Assembly: GCF_001273755.1 (NCBI RefSeq)
Contig: NZ_LGYA01000001.1
Location: forward strand, 4,337,299-4,401,298
DNA: 64,000 bases
Reading direction: 5' to 3'
Source: Peribacillus butanolivorans
GTDB taxonomy: Bacteria; Bacillota; Bacilli; Bacillales; DSM-1321
Made by a program: the position numbers and the translations under genes. A model generated the notes under the pieces. That model had not been told where the DNA came from. It was given only the letters and a program-made list of their open reading frames with translations, and did no database searches. Shown piece after piece: positions 35,359 through 44,726 of this stretch. Numbering within the stretch: position 1 is the stretch's first letter; every line of letters begins with the position of its first letter.

Positions 35359-35602
35359 TTCTTTCACCTCTCCTCTACTTTAAACTATTTTAATGCATAT
35401 ACAACGAGGTATCAAAGAATTCTGCCGGAAAGCCACTCTTTTTCAGATCTATCTGGATACGAATTTCTAACCATATTGCATTGTATATAACCACTGCAGT
35501 ACTAGTCTATTAACACTGAGGTTATTTTATTATCCTCGTTGAACTTACCTTTGTTTCATACGATCTTTAAAGAACCATTGCTCCATTAGAGGGAATATGT
35601 GT
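35359..35602. other. intergenic stretch, no gene supported
   Basis: Short protein-like stretches on the minus strand (for example RIQIDLKKSGFPAEFFDTS) are interrupted by stops. They may be debris of a lost gene. Confidence 0.3.
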
Positions 35603-36028
35603 TTATTTGCCATTCCATTTTTCTTTGTATTCTTCATAAGCTGCTGTCCAGTGATACGGTTGTACTTCTGATAATGTTTTAAAAGTTAGGTCTCGTCCGG
35701 GTAAAGTAACAGCTACTTTAACTGTTGGACCCCAATTAAATAGTCTTTCTTGGCAAATTCCACAAGGAGAAAGCACTTTAAACTCTGACTTCTCATCATC
35801 ACGAACTACACATATCGAATGCGTAATCTTTTTATTCAATTTATGAGCCTCTAAAATAGCTCCTGTTTCCATACACAGATTTGTCGAATCGTTTATTATA
35901 TCAGGAGCGACACTTGTAAGTATTGAACCGTCTTCTAAAGCCATTGCTGCTGCTCCGCCCCAACCTTCGGGGTATCTTTTTTCTATTAAGTTAGTAACTG
36001 CATCAAATAATTTTTGCTCGGTATTCAA
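35603..36028 (-). CDS. cytidine deaminase-like (blasticidin deaminase type) enzyme
   Basis: A 141-residue zinc deaminase. Zinc and catalytic residues are visible as LCMETGAI (Cys52, Glu54) and SPCGICQE (Cys89, Cys92), the C-x-E / PCxxC pattern of the tetrameric cytidine/blasticidin-S deaminase group. It is likely to deaminate cytidine-like or other aminated heterocycles. The start follows AAAGGAGG. A single gene. Confidence 0.85.
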   Translation of the reverse strand: MNTEQKLFDAVTNLIEKRYPEGWGGAAAMALEDGSILTSVAPDIINDSTNLCMETGAILEAHKLNKKITHSICVVRDDEKSEFKVLSPCGICQERLFNWGPTVKVAVTLPGRDLTFKTLSEVQPYHWTAAYEEYKEKWNGK

Positions 36029-36116
36029 GTCATTACCTCCTTTAACATTAGTTAAATTCTAACAACCAATCTATTCGAGGTATAGTTTTTTTAAAGCGAA
36101 CCCCTTTAGTTGCATT

Positions 36117-36170
36117 TGAAAAGAGGCTGCCTCAGCAACCTCCTTTACCGAAATAAAGCAACCGTTTGTT
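36117..36170 (-). repeat. dispersed terminator-like repeat, copy b
   Basis: Reads GAGGCTGCCTCAGCAACCTC, then an AAATAAAGCAACCG tail on the plus strand. On the minus strand it forms a GGTTGC-TGAG-GCAGCC hairpin before TCTTTTC, directly downstream of the deaminase-type amidohydrolase gene. Confidence 0.55.
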
Positions 36171-36288
36171 CATTTTGATCAGTTTAAGTTCGTTAAAATC
36201 TTACTTCCCTTCCAATATGGTATCAGATATCCGGTAAATAAAACTTTTAATAAACTGAACATCATGGTAATTACAGGTTTTTTTTAGT

Positions 36289-37599
36289 TTATCGTGAAAG
36301 GGTACCCTGCAATCGATTCACTTCGGCAATTACTTTTTCTTCATCAATCGTTAAGCTGCAGCCGTCTTTCACAACCATCTTGCCATCAATGTATACATCA
36401 CATACATCATTTCCGCGTGCCGCATAAAGCAAATGCGAATACGCTTCACTAAGCGGTTGTAGATGCTCTTTATTATAAGGATAAATAGAAATGAAATCTG
36501 CTTTTTTATCTACTTCCAAAGAACCCGTATGGCCCATGCCAATCGCTTCGGCTCCCATTCTTGTTGCCATAGCCAGTGCCGTTTGAGCAGGGAATTTGGT
36601 GGCATCTTTATAAATGCCTTTTTGAAGCAATGCAGCCGTTCTCATTTCCTCGAACATATCGAAGTTGTTATTGGAAGCTACGCCATCTGTTGCAACCCCT
36701 ACTTTAATCCCGGCGTCCAAAAGACTGACAATATCTGCAATCCCAGATCCCAGCTTCAAATTACTAATTGGATTATGGGCAACCCTTACATCATGCTGTT
36801 TTAATATCGCTCGCTCTTCATCGTTGAGAACCACTCCATGGGCCATCACGGTTGGTTGATCGAAGAGACCTAAACGGCGAAGGTGCTCGACAGGACGAAA
36901 TCCGTATCGCTTTTCAATGTCCAGAATCTCAAAATCCGTTTCCGAAACGTGAATGTGCACCATCAAATCATTCTCTTTAGCAATCCGTGCACTCTCAACA
37001 ATCGCCTCAGGCGTACAAGCATACGGGCTATGTGGCGCTACCATGGTAGTCAGGCGGCCATCGGCAAACGTTTTATAGTTTTTAGAAAACTGCTCAGCCC
37101 CCACGAGATTCGCTTTTTGTTCTTTTTCCGTACCTAAGCTAAAAATCGTGTAGGAAAAGGCTCCGCGCATTCCTGTTTCGCCTATCGTCTCCATAACAGC
37201 ACCCGCATCTATTCCATTAGGATTAAACATATCCGAAAATGTAGTTGTTCCTGATTTTAACATTTCCAAAATGCCAAGCTGAGTACTTACAGAGGCGATT
37301 TCTGTTGTAAACTGGCTCTCAATCGGCCATATTTTCGTTTCCAACCAGGGCTTCAGCAACATGTCGTCTCCGATCCCTCGTAAAAGGGTCATCACAATAT
37401 GCGAATGAGCATTCACAAGGCCTGGCATAATCCATTTTCCGCCAAGGTTGACCACTTGATCTGCATCTGCCAATTGCTCTTCAGAATGCGGTCCGATGTA
37501 GGATATGAGTTCATCTTGCACAATCATCATGCCGTTTTCAAAGATTTGATTTTCCTTGTCCATGGTAAAAAAGGTACCGTTAATAAAAATCGTCTTCAT
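36289..37599 (-). CDS. mtaD: 5-methylthioadenosine/S-adenosylhomocysteine deaminase-like amidohydrolase
   Basis: A 436-residue zinc amidohydrolase (COG0402). It has NAHSHIVMT with metal His65 and His67, then HIHVSETDFE, MAHGVVL and ATDGVASNNNFDM, the full deaminase signature including the catalytic Glu. It converts MTA/SAH-type adenosines to inosine derivatives and ammonia. The ATG at 37599 follows GGAGGAAATACAA, so the five codons before it are untranslated. Unlike the hydrolases at 4-13 kb it has a canonical active site and stands alone. Confidence 0.85.
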   Translation of the reverse strand: MKTIFINGTFFTMDKENQIFENGMMIVQDELISYIGPHSEEQLADADQVVNLGGKWIMPGLVNAHSHIVMTLLRGIGDDMLLKPWLETKIWPIESQFTTEIASVSTQLGILEMLKSGTTTFSDMFNPNGIDAGAVMETIGETGMRGAFSYTIFSLGTEKEQKANLVGAEQFSKNYKTFADGRLTTMVAPHSPYACTPEAIVESARIAKENDLMVHIHVSETDFEILDIEKRYGFRPVEHLRRLGLFDQPTVMAHGVVLNDEERAILKQHDVRVAHNPISNLKLGSGIADIVSLLDAGIKVGVATDGVASNNNFDMFEEMRTAALLQKGIYKDATKFPAQTALAMATRMGAEAIGMGHTGSLEVDKKADFISIYPYNKEHLQPLSEAYSHLLYAARGNDVCDVYIDGKMVVKDGCSLTIDEEKVIAEVNRLQGTLSR

Positions 37600-38034
37600 T
37601 TGTATTTCCTCCAAAATTATTACGTATCATTAGAAAAACTTGTTTCTATTCCGCTTTATTTAAAAGCTTCTTTGATAATCCTCTGTATGCCTTCAAGCTG
37701 TGATTTGCCAAGTCTATTGCAGATAACATTAGCAAATGTTCTTTTCTACCACGCTTATTATTCTCTCCATATAGTTAGTAAACGACAGATATCTGTCTAT
37801 ATATCCTCACCCATAAAATATTAATTACTACTTCTTCTACATTTAAATATTTTTTAGGCTGTGAACTTTCCACAATGATATCTGCACTATCATCTGGATC
37901 CATCAGATTCTTCGTCTTTTTTAGAGTAAAAATTCAGTTCCAAAATTCGCTAAGATGTACTTTTACGAACGGTTTAGAAACTCACTTGAGACTTCCAAAT
38001 CCACATGGAACTTCAAAAAAAACACTTCAAACAA
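37600..38034. other. gap with degenerate coding-like sequence
   Basis: No intact gene. A short minus-strand tail reading ICNRLGKSQLEGIQRIIKEAF before a stop near 37661 looks like the C-terminal end of a lost protein. The rest is A/T-rich without clear signals. Confidence 0.35.
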
Positions 38035-38097
38035 CAAAAAAAGCTATCGCAATGACAGCTCCGATTTTAAAGTAAAGCACCCGTTAGTTCAAGAACA
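38035..38097 (-). repeat. dispersed terminator-like repeat, copy c
   Basis: Plus-strand AAGTAAAGCACCCGTTAGTTC is the best-preserved tail of the family. The hairpin half (AAGCTATCGC / GACAGCT) has diverged. It lies downstream of the GNAT gene at 38241. Confidence 0.55.
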
Positions 38098-38240
38098 ATA
38101 TGATTTTTTCATAAATCTCCCTCAAATAAAAGGTTCTTCAAGTTGCCGTAGGCTGCGATAACACGACCTCTATTAAATTGATTTTAACAAAGGGTAAACG
38201 TTCGTACCTTCTTTATTGAAAAATTGTCCCATTAGTTGAA

Positions 38241-38693
38241 TTAAAGCTTCATTTTTAGACCCTCATGAGTCGCTTTAAATCCTAAACGTTCATAAAAATG
38301 CAGCGCTTCTTCGCGGTTTTTATCAGTTGTTAGCTGAATAATATGACAGTCACGCTCTTTTGCACGCTCGATTGCCCATAGGATTAACTTGGTTCCTATC
38401 CCTTTTCCCCGTTCTGTAGATGCCGTTCGAACCCCTTCAATAGTAGCTCTCCAACCACCTTGATGTGTAATATATGGAGTAAAAGTAATCTGTTGAACAC
38501 CAACAATTTCTTCACCAAGGCACGCAACAATCAATTCATTATTCAGGTCTGAATCAATTGATTCAAATGCTTTTAGATAGCTTTCAGGAAGAGGATTTTC
38601 GTAACGTTCTCTCGTCCTCCCCAATTCATCGTCCGCAAGCATTTGTACAATTTCATTTAGGTCTTTTGCTGTGGCCTTTCTAAATTTAACCAT
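38241..38693 (-). CDS. GNAT-family N-acetyltransferase
   Basis: A 150-residue acetyl-CoA-dependent acyltransferase. Motif A is ERGKGIGTKLILWAIERAKE, motif B is DKNREEALHFYERLGF; the N-terminus starts MVKFRKATAKDLNEIVQML. The ATG at 38693 follows GGAGGGG, excluding an earlier in-frame ATG. Acceptor substrate is unknown. Confidence 0.9.
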   Translation of the reverse strand: MVKFRKATAKDLNEIVQMLADDELGRTRERYENPLPESYLKAFESIDSDLNNELIVACLGEEIVGVQQITFTPYITHQGGWRATIEGVRTASTERGKGIGTKLILWAIERAKERDCHIIQLTTDKNREEALHFYERLGFKATHEGLKMKL

Positions 38694-38931
38694 ACTACCC
38701 CTCCAAGATTTAAGATAAGTTACTTTAGTACCAATCATCATACCTAACGATTAGATAATGATTAAATTTCAATAAATTATTTACATTGATGACTTTTCCT
38801 TAATCAACTATCCAGCAACCATTTATCACATATCCCACGCTACCATAAAAACGTTGATACTTAACGTTTCCTCTTAAATGTTCATAGTTGGTACATTATT
38901 TATACCAACTATTTCATACCTGCCAATACTA

Positions 38932-38988
38932 GAAAAAGGCTGCCGCAGCAACCTTCATTATTGAAGTAAAGCACCTGTTAGCGAAATA
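38932..38988 (-). repeat. dispersed terminator-like repeat, copy d (archetype)
   Basis: The most complete copy: GGCTGCCGCAGCAACC, CTTCATTATTGAAG, then TAAAGCACCTGTTAG. On the minus strand the GGTTGC-TGCG-GCAGCC stem is followed by TTTTTC. It overlaps the last codons of the small membrane-protein gene that ends at 38978 and so supplies its terminator. Confidence 0.65.
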
Positions 38989-39277
38989 AGGGAGCAATCG
39001 TTATCATTACCATTGAAAAGCAAATTAAGAAAATACTTATTTTATTTGAGAGTTTTTCTTTTCCTTTACCTTTATAAAACCCTGAAAATTGAAGACGATT
39101 TCTATAGAATACAAAAAGTATAATGAAGATCGCTACACCAACAAACCATCCACCAGTAGTATTATCTACGTTTATTTCCATACTCGCATAGATTAAGTTA
39201 ACTAAAGCTCCCATTAAACTGCCAAGAATAAAAATGATAGCTACGATGCGAAGTAATTCCAAGATTACCCTAAACAT
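38978..39277 (-). CDS. small integral membrane protein, unknown
   Basis: A 99-residue protein with three hydrophobic segments (about 7-29, 43-59 and 78-96) and a basic loop (KGKGKEKLSNK). The stop codon lies inside a repeat element, so the C-terminal residues may have been altered by its insertion. Function not recognised. Confidence 0.55.
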   Translation of the reverse strand: MFRVILELLRIVAIIFILGSLMGALVNLIYASMEINVDNTTGGWFVGVAIFIILFVFYRNRLQFSGFYKGKGKEKLSNKISIFLICFSMVMITIAPLFR

Positions 39278-39386
39278 GATTCATCCCCTTATTCAAAAAT
39301 TATATCTGCTTTTGCAACTCACTATAATGACTGTGTGGTGACTATCTTCAATTGCACTCTAATCATACAGTGTCTGCCCTACTCTT

Positions 39387-40292
39387 CTACATAACCTTGT
39401 TTTCGGATTCTGTAAGGGTTTTAGGAGCCTTAAGTACATAAAACAATCCGCTGAAGATTAATAAAATTCCAAGGCATTGAAGCAAATCTGGATGAAATCC
39501 AGTAATCAAGATATCTAAAAGTATAGCAACAAACGGGTCTACAAAAATCATAAAAGAGACTATGTTTGTAGGCAAGTGACGAATACTATTAAAAAACAAA
39601 AGGTACACAACTCCTGTATGAACGATACCAGTGAAAATGGCATAAAACCACTCCGCTGAATGTAGGACTGTGTAGGTTGAAAAATCAATAAACGGAACTA
39701 GTAATAGAATACCTATAAACATTTGAAGAGAAGTGGTGGCATACACACTTGTCTTTGTAATGCTCTTTCCTAAAATCATTGTAGCTGCATAGAAAAGCGC
39801 CGCAAGCACTCCATATATAATTCCTTCCCATTCAGGAGATGATGACCGGAACCCATCTGTTCCCATAATAAATAATGTTCCTATGAAACATAGAAAGATT
39901 GCTACGATAGAGAACAATGTCAATTTCTCTCTAAAGATGAAGCTCCCTATAATAAGAACAATCATAGGAGCTAAATGATAAAGTGAAATAGCAATCGTCA
40001 CGGATATCAATTCAAACGATTTAAAGAGGAATATCCAGTTTAATAAGTTGGTTCCCCCGCAGAGAATGATCAAAGGTGTCTCTTTGAAATTCCATATCTC
40101 TTTCTTATAATTCCCTGTCAATACCCAAGCAGTACATAAGAATACTGCAGCACAAATGCAACGAACAAAAACCAGTTCCATTGCCGGAAGGCCTGTGAGT
40201 TCAGAGAAAAAACCGACAGTTCCAAATATGGTCATGGCCAAAGAGAGTTGGAATAATGCATTTCTATTCATTGTTAATTTTCCTTTCTTCAT
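39387..40292 (-). CDS. EamA/DMT-superfamily transporter
   Basis: A 301-residue transporter with ten transmembrane segments and two EamA repeats ([36 protein letters not shown]). The start at 40292 overlaps the stop of a small upstream ORF (ATGA), suggesting translational coupling; a start at 40271 with AAAGGAAAA is the alternative. Substrate is unknown; amino acids, sugars or drugs are possible in this family. Confidence 0.85.
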   Translation of the reverse strand: MKKGKLTMNRNALFQLSLAMTIFGTVGFFSELTGLPAMELVFVRCICAAVFLCTAWVLTGNYKKEIWNFKETPLIILCGGTNLLNWIFLFKSFELISVTIAISLYHLAPMIVLIIGSFIFREKLTLFSIVAIFLCFIGTLFIMGTDGFRSSSPEWEGIIYGVLAALFYAATMILGKSITKTSVYATTSLQMFIGILLLVPFIDFSTYTVLHSAEWFYAIFTGIVHTGVVYLLFFNSIRHLPTNIVSFMIFVDPFVAILLDILITGFHPDLLQCLGILLIFSGLFYVLKAPKTLTESENKVM

Positions 40293-40435
40293 TTCAATAG
40301 TAAGCTGGTCATGCTATCTTTCTCAGGCATGCCATCGTGCGTGACAATATTGGCCCACATTTGTTCTAGAATTACTAATCTATCCAGGTTATTGCGCGGC
40401 AAGACTGTCACAATATCATCTTCCATACCTTTCAT
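40289..40435 (-). CDS. small ORF upstream of and coupled to EamA gene
   Basis: A 48-residue frame ([20 protein letters not shown], then [17 protein letters not shown]) ending in an ATGA overlap with the EamA gene. It reads like the C-terminal end of a larger enzyme or a regulatory leader. Not recognised. The amidase remnant upstream suggests a deletion in this area. Confidence 0.4.
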   Translation of the reverse strand: MKGMEDDIVTVLPRNNLDRLVILEQMWANIVTHDGMPEKDSMTSLLLK

Positions 40436-40472
40436 TAATTATTTAGCCTAGGCGGGTTCTATCAATAATTCC

Positions 40473-40724
40473 CTACAAAGTGCCGAGGCTTTTTGTTCTA
40501 AATCCAGTCATTCGGTTATGTATATATCTGGGGCTTAATTCTAAAATAGAATTAAGGGTTCGCCCATTTTTATTGTATTTAACAATTCTCATTATATACT
40601 CTTGAATTAGGTTAACGGATGTAGTTTCTCCTTTATCAACTAAAGCTGCCAACTGAAAAATGGTTAATTTCAACAGCTTGGATTTACTCAGTACCCAAAC
40701 TGTTCCCTTCCTTGCAGTACACAT
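40473..40724 (-). pseudogene. amidase N-terminal remnant
   Basis: The frame contains LTIFQLAALVDKGETTSVN and EYIMRIVKYNKNGRTLNSI, the characteristic N-terminal region of amidase-signature enzymes (about 480 residues). It then diverges and stops; the Ser-Ser-Lys catalytic region is absent. A truncated relic. Confidence 0.6.
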
Positions 40725-40867
40725 TGCAATACATTATGTGTTATACCTCCTTCCTATTTATTTCTACTTACTTCAGTTCGACAAAAGCAATAAAGAACCT
40801 CCCTTTATATTCCATATTACCCACAAAAAAAAGTCACCACTACATGGCGACCTTTGACTGTTACGAT

Positions 40868-41698
40868 TTAACTCACAACCATATAATCCCTTAAGGCCTG
40901 CTGTAGCGTTCCCTTTATCTCTGCTTTATTATCGAAACAAAGCCCTGCACGAATCATTTTTGTAACAATTTCTGGGCGTAATCCAGTAATCACAGCTTTA
41001 CACCCCATCATTGAGGTCCCATCAAGAATCTTCATTAATTGATTAATGATCTCAACCTCCATTTCAAGAATACCAGATAAATCCAGGATCAAGATTTGAA
41101 TCTTCAGTTTACCTATTCCCATCAATACCTTTTCCTCGATTATACGCATACGCGATTCATCGATCGATCCAATTAACGGAAGAACGCAGGTAGAGGGAGT
41201 GATTGGGATGATAGGAACAGATAGATTTTCTACCAAGTTTTGCTGAGCTAGAATCAATTTGTCTTTATAATCAGAATAACTGATAAAAAAAGATTTAAGG
41301 AAAACATCAACCTTTTCGTTCACTTTTTTCTCTAAATCGAAAAAGACTTTCGAATCGTTAAACACATCTTTTAATTTCTCAAATTCATAAAGAAAATTCC
41401 ACAGCGTTCTTCGGATAGCTTGGATCCATTCCAATTTGAACGAGAGAGTTAAGGAATAAGTTGCCCAGACTACTCCTTCTTTTTCTGCAAAGGCAATCAT
41501 ATCATCCTCATTCTGCTCCACGATATAACGGATCAGCCTATGTGCATTATTCAAAAGGTCGACATGTCCAATCAACAAGATTTCTTCAATTTTCTCTCTG
41601 ACATTGACTGCTTCCGACAAAAGCTGTTCCTCAATCTCACTTTTGTTTTGCACAAGGAATTCCATTATTTTATCTTCCTCATTTAAAGAGAAACTCAC
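40868..41698 (-). CDS. RsbR-like STAS-domain stressosome protein
   Basis: A protein of about 276 residues with an N-terminal helical (non-heme globin-like) sensor region and a C-terminal STAS domain (about 150-270: ILILDLSGILEMEVEI; CKAVITGLRPEIVTKMIRAG). It belongs to the RsbR co-antagonist group that senses stress upstream of sigma-B. Of the two regulatory threonines of RsbRA, the one in TGLRPE is present, while the earlier site reads GILEMEVE without Thr. The GTG at 41698 after GGGAGTGGAG is my choice; an ATG at 41722 is possible. Confidence 0.8.
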   Translation of the reverse strand: MSFSLNEEDKIMEFLVQNKSEIEEQLLSEAVNVREKIEEILLIGHVDLLNNAHRLIRYIVEQNEDDMIAFAEKEGVVWATYSLTLSFKLEWIQAIRRTLWNFLYEFEKLKDVFNDSKVFFDLEKKVNEKVDVFLKSFFISYSDYKDKLILAQQNLVENLSVPIIPITPSTCVLPLIGSIDESRMRIIEEKVLMGIGKLKIQILILDLSGILEMEVEIINQLMKILDGTSMMGCKAVITGLRPEIVTKMIRAGLCFDNKAEIKGTLQQALRDYMVVS

Positions 41699-41810
41699 TA
41701 TTCTCCACTCCCTTTTTGGCATATTTCCCCTGTGATCTTTGTTACTAATACATTCTCTATAGTCGAAGTTTTATCCTTCTTAATTAGAAAGTTCCCCTTA
41801 AAGCTAAAAA

Positions 41811-41836
41811 AAGGTTCCGAATCTAATCGGAACCTC
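41811..41836. terminator. terminator-like hairpin
   Basis: AGGTTCCGA / TCGGAACCT with a short loop and A-rich flank on the left, T-rich on the minus strand, upstream of the RsbR-like gene. It probably ends transcription from the small gene at 41992. Confidence 0.55.
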
Positions 41837-41952
41837 TCATTAACGAGTCATAATAATTTTTTATTAGCTTGGTAGTATCAGCTTATTCCAATAAGCTAGT
41901 GTACGTATTCGCTTTGGATTTCGGAGGATTTCATACAAAGAAGAACAAAATT

Positions 41953-41983
41953 AAGTAAGCATAACTATATAGCTATGCTTACT
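41953..41983 (-). terminator. intrinsic terminator of the small acidic-protein gene
   Basis: AAGTAAGCATA / TATGCTTACTT stem, then AATTTTGTT on the minus strand, immediately after the stop at 41992. Confidence 0.7.
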
Positions 41984-41991
41984 TACAATCA

Positions 41992-42180
41992 TTATTTATT
42001 AGGTGTTTCTTTTTCATCATCATCATCCATATTAGTGAGATATGCTTCTTGAATTCCATTCATCCCGTTCATTAGTTGTTCTGTGGTATATTCAAGACTT
42101 CCGACTTTACTACTTTGCTTATTTTTATTATTCTGTTCGACCTTTTTAGAATCTGAATTATCCAAGTTTTTCACCTCCAA
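41992..42180 (-). CDS. small acidic hydrophilic protein, unknown
   Basis: A 62-residue protein: Lys/Asn/Gln-rich start (DSKKVEQNNKNKQSSKVG), a short helix (TTEQLMNGMNGIQEAYL) and a poly-acidic tail (MDDDDEKE). GGAGGTGAAAAACTTG-type sequence precedes the start. It resembles minor bacillus spore-associated proteins in composition only. Confidence 0.6.
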   Translation of the reverse strand: MEVKNLDNSDSKKVEQNNKNKQSSKVGSLEYTTEQLMNGMNGIQEAYLTNMDDDDEKETPNK

Positions 42181-42259
42181 TGTATAGGATGTCTAAACAT
42201 GGAAGAAGTATGTATGATGGCTGGCCTTCTAATGAAGGGGCCAGCCTTGAAATTACACT

Positions 42260-42811
42260 CTACTCTACATTACTATGCTTGGAATAAGTTAGTTCATGGC
42301 TTATAGACTGGCTTAATGAATAATTTAGACATACTGCATCACACAAAACATGTACGCACTGATCAAATAATGAACTTAAAGGCTGGACACTTTTCGTTTC
42401 ATGGTTTAAACGATTTTTCGTTGCAGCCGGAATCACCAGAACCTCATTAGAAACATTCGCTAAATCCGATTGATTATTCGTAGTAATGGAAAACACCTTG
42501 CATCCGATGTCTCTGCCTTTTGCAGCAACGGAAATCACACTATTCGTAGAACCACTCCCGCTAATGGCTATGATTAGATCTCCTTTCGCAAGAGAAGGTG
42601 TAATCGTTTCCCCGACTACAAAAACGTTTAAGCCAAGATGCATCAGTCGCATCGCAAAGGCTTTAGCCATAAAGCCCGATCGTCCTTCACCTACAATAAA
42701 AACTCTAGTAGCAGGCTGTAGCTGCTGTAGGAGCAATTCCGTTGCTCCTACATCCATTTTGTTAAAAACACCGTTCACTTCTTCTAAAATAATCGAGATT
42801 TCCTTTTTCAA
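42260..42811 (-). CDS. hxlB: 6-phospho-3-hexuloisomerase
   Basis: A 183-residue SIS-domain isomerase that interconverts arabino-3-hexulose 6-phosphate and fructose 6-phosphate in the ribulose-monophosphate pathway. Hallmarks: IVGEGRSGFMAKAFAMRLMHLG and ISGSGSTNSVISVA for phosphosugar binding, and a late HETKSVQPLSSLFDQ. It overlaps hxlA by four bases and is the last gene of the operon starting near 46440. Here it lies in a sugar-catabolic operon, not next to an HxlR gene. Confidence 0.9.
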   Translation of the reverse strand: MKKEISIILEEVNGVFNKMDVGATELLLQQLQPATRVFIVGEGRSGFMAKAFAMRLMHLGLNVFVVGETITPSLAKGDLIIAISGSGSTNSVISVAAKGRDIGCKVFSITTNNQSDLANVSNEVLVIPAATKNRLNHETKSVQPLSSLFDQCVHVLCDAVCLNYSLSQSISHELTYSKHSNVE

Positions 42812-43440
42812 ACTTCATTCACACCTTTCACCATATTTATCGTTTCCTTAAACAGACGGGCAGCTTCTGCAGGATCTTTTGCTTTTGTAATCGCCGAGCC
42901 AATAATAATAACATCTGGACCCTGCCTGATCATTTCTGGCAAGGATGCAAGTGTAATCCCCCCTGCTACTGCTCTTATTAATCCATCCTGCTTCCTCATT
43001 TTGGCGACGGCATGATCAGCGATCTCCTGGCTATCCTTACTTACATGCTCACAAAACACTGCCTGATTGTATATCTGTAATTGTTCAAACCGGGAATCAG
43101 ATACATTCAATAAATCAATCATGATCTGCCCTTTGTATTCACTCGCTTTTTCCAGGCATTTTTGTATGGTTACATCGGGTGCAGCTCCCATCACCGTAGC
43201 AACATCTGCACCCTCCTGAAAACATAAATCCATTTCGTAAGCCGCATTGTCCATCGTCTTCATGTCTGCAACGATTTTTTTATCCGGAAATTGATTTTTC
43301 ATTTTTTTAATACTAGTCGCTCCAAACTCTTTAATAAGAGAAGTTCCTACTTCTATCCAATCAATAGAGGATTCCACGGTTCGAGCCATTTCAATGGCTT
43401 CCTTCATGTTCATGCGGTCCAGTGCTAGCTGAATGATCAT
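42808..43440 (-). CDS. hxlA: 3-hexulose-6-phosphate synthase (OMPDC superfamily)
   Basis: A 210-residue TIM-barrel aldolase that joins formaldehyde and ribulose 5-phosphate or, in reverse, cleaves hexulose 6-phosphate. LALD at the first strand and VADMKTMD (Asp59, Lys61, Asp64) give the metal and phosphate-enediolate site. Keto-gulonate-6-phosphate decarboxylases share this fold, but the hxlB partner favours HPS. ATGA overlaps with both neighbours indicate translational coupling. In this operon, reverse action would release formaldehyde and pentose phosphate. Confidence 0.88.
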   Translation of the reverse strand: MIIQLALDRMNMKEAIEMARTVESSIDWIEVGTSLIKEFGATSIKKMKNQFPDKKIVADMKTMDNAAYEMDLCFQEGADVATVMGAAPDVTIQKCLEKASEYKGQIMIDLLNVSDSRFEQLQIYNQAVFCEHVSKDSQEIADHAVAKMRKQDGLIRAVAGGITLASLPEMIRQGPDVIIIGSAITKAKDPAEAARLFKETINMVKGVNEV

Positions 43441-44726
43441 GACGAAACTACCTCCCTTTGCTCGACTGATGCAACCACTGGCTTTTTAACCGTCAATGTG
43501 AGCAGAGCTGAAATCAATAAGGAACCGGCCATAAAAATATAGGATGCTCCTGGCCCTCCAGTTAAGCCGTTCAAATATCCAACAAAATAGGCACCTACAA
43601 ATGAACCAAGCGCCCCCATACTATTAATTAGGGCCATTGCTCCTCCAGCCACATTCCGCGGAAGAATTTCAGGAATGATGGCAAAGAAAGGGCCATAAGG
43701 GGCATACATAGCACCGCCAGCAATGACCAACAGAGCATATGAAAGCCAGAAATTCGATGTACCGATCATGAAGGATCCGAAAAATGCGACCGCCCCTACA
43801 AGCAGAGATGTCCAAACAAACGTTTTTCGATTTAATGTTTTATCTGAAAAATAGGATAATGTCAGCATCGAAATAACAGCTAACAAGTAAGGCCCAGATG
43901 ATAACCAGCCCGTTGCTACAATATCCATATGGGAGGCCTTTTTAATAATAGATGGCAGCCACATAACAAACCCATATACTCCAATGCTCCACGTAAAGTA
44001 TTGGATGCTGAGTACGATGACCTGTTTTGATTTAAAAGCTTCACGATAATCTTTTACAGGCTTTAATGCAGCCTGTTCTTCTTGAAGGACAGACTCCATA
44101 TTTTTCTTTTCTTGATCCGTAAGCCATTTAGCATCTTTTGGGCGGTCATTAACAAGCTTATACCAGATAAACGCCCACAGGACGGCCGGAAGTCCTTCAA
44201 TTATGAACAGCCATCTCCAGTCAAATGCCTTCAATAAATAACCGGAAAGTATCGACATCCATAATACAGTAACTGGATTTCCTAAAATCAAAAAGGTATT
44301 GGCACGAGAGCGTTCTTCTTTTAAAAACCAGTGGCTTAAGAAAACGAGCATCGCAGGCATAACAGCGCTTTCAACTACTCCCAGCATGAAGCGAATGGGA
44401 TATAACCACTCCACACTTGTCGCCATTCCCGTTAATGTGGCTAGTCCTCCCCAGAGAATCAAACTCCAGAAAATAAGTTTCTTTGCACTTTTCTTTTCCG
44501 CGTAATGTGCTCCAGGAACTTGGAAAAAGAAATAACCAAGGAAAAATAAGGCGGCCAGAAAGGAAGATACTCCTGCTGTAATATTGAGGTCTTCCCCCAT
44601 CCCTCCTGCTACACCAAATCCATAGTTGGCACGGTCGAGATAGGCGAGACTGTATGTGATGAACACCAAAGGGATTAATCTCATCCACCTTTTCCTCGAA
44701 GCTACCTGTAATTGAGCAGATTTCAT
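43437..44726 (-). CDS. MFS transporter, ACS (anion:cation symporter) family
   Basis: A 429-residue, 12-span major-facilitator protein. The AYLDRANYGFGVAGGMG element, the RFMLGVVESAVMPAM segment and WFLKEERSRANTFL after span 4 are typical of the ACS family, which includes sugar-acid (glucarate, galactonate, hexuronate) and phthalate carriers. The operon context with a KdgK-like kinase supports a sugar-acid-like substrate. Four-base overlaps tie it to hxlA and the kinase. Confidence 0.88.
   Translation of the reverse strand: MKSAQLQVASRKRWMRLIPLVFITYSLAYLDRANYGFGVAGGMGEDLNITAGVSSFLAALFFLGYFFFQVPGAHYAEKKSAKKLIFWSLILWGGLATLTGMATSVEWLYPIRFMLGVVESAVMPAMLVFLSHWFLKEERSRANTFLILGNPVTVLWMSILSGYLLKAFDWRWLFIIEGLPAVLWAFIWYKLVNDRPKDAKWLTDQEKKNMESVLQEEQAALKPVKDYREAFKSKQVIVLSIQYFTWSIGVYGFVMWLPSIIKKASHMDIVATGWLSSGPYLLAVISMLTLSYFSDKTLNRKTFVWTSLLVGAVAFFGSFMIGTSNFWLSYALLVIAGGAMYAPYGPFFAIIPEILPRNVAGGAMALINSMGALGSFVGAYFVGYLNGLTGGPGASYIFMAGSLLISALLTLTVKKPVVASVEQREVVSS

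Noticed and set aside
37875-38161. Plus-strand reading frames in the gap before the GNAT gene
   Set aside because: Low-complexity, no RBS, and they read across the dispersed repeat; not genes.
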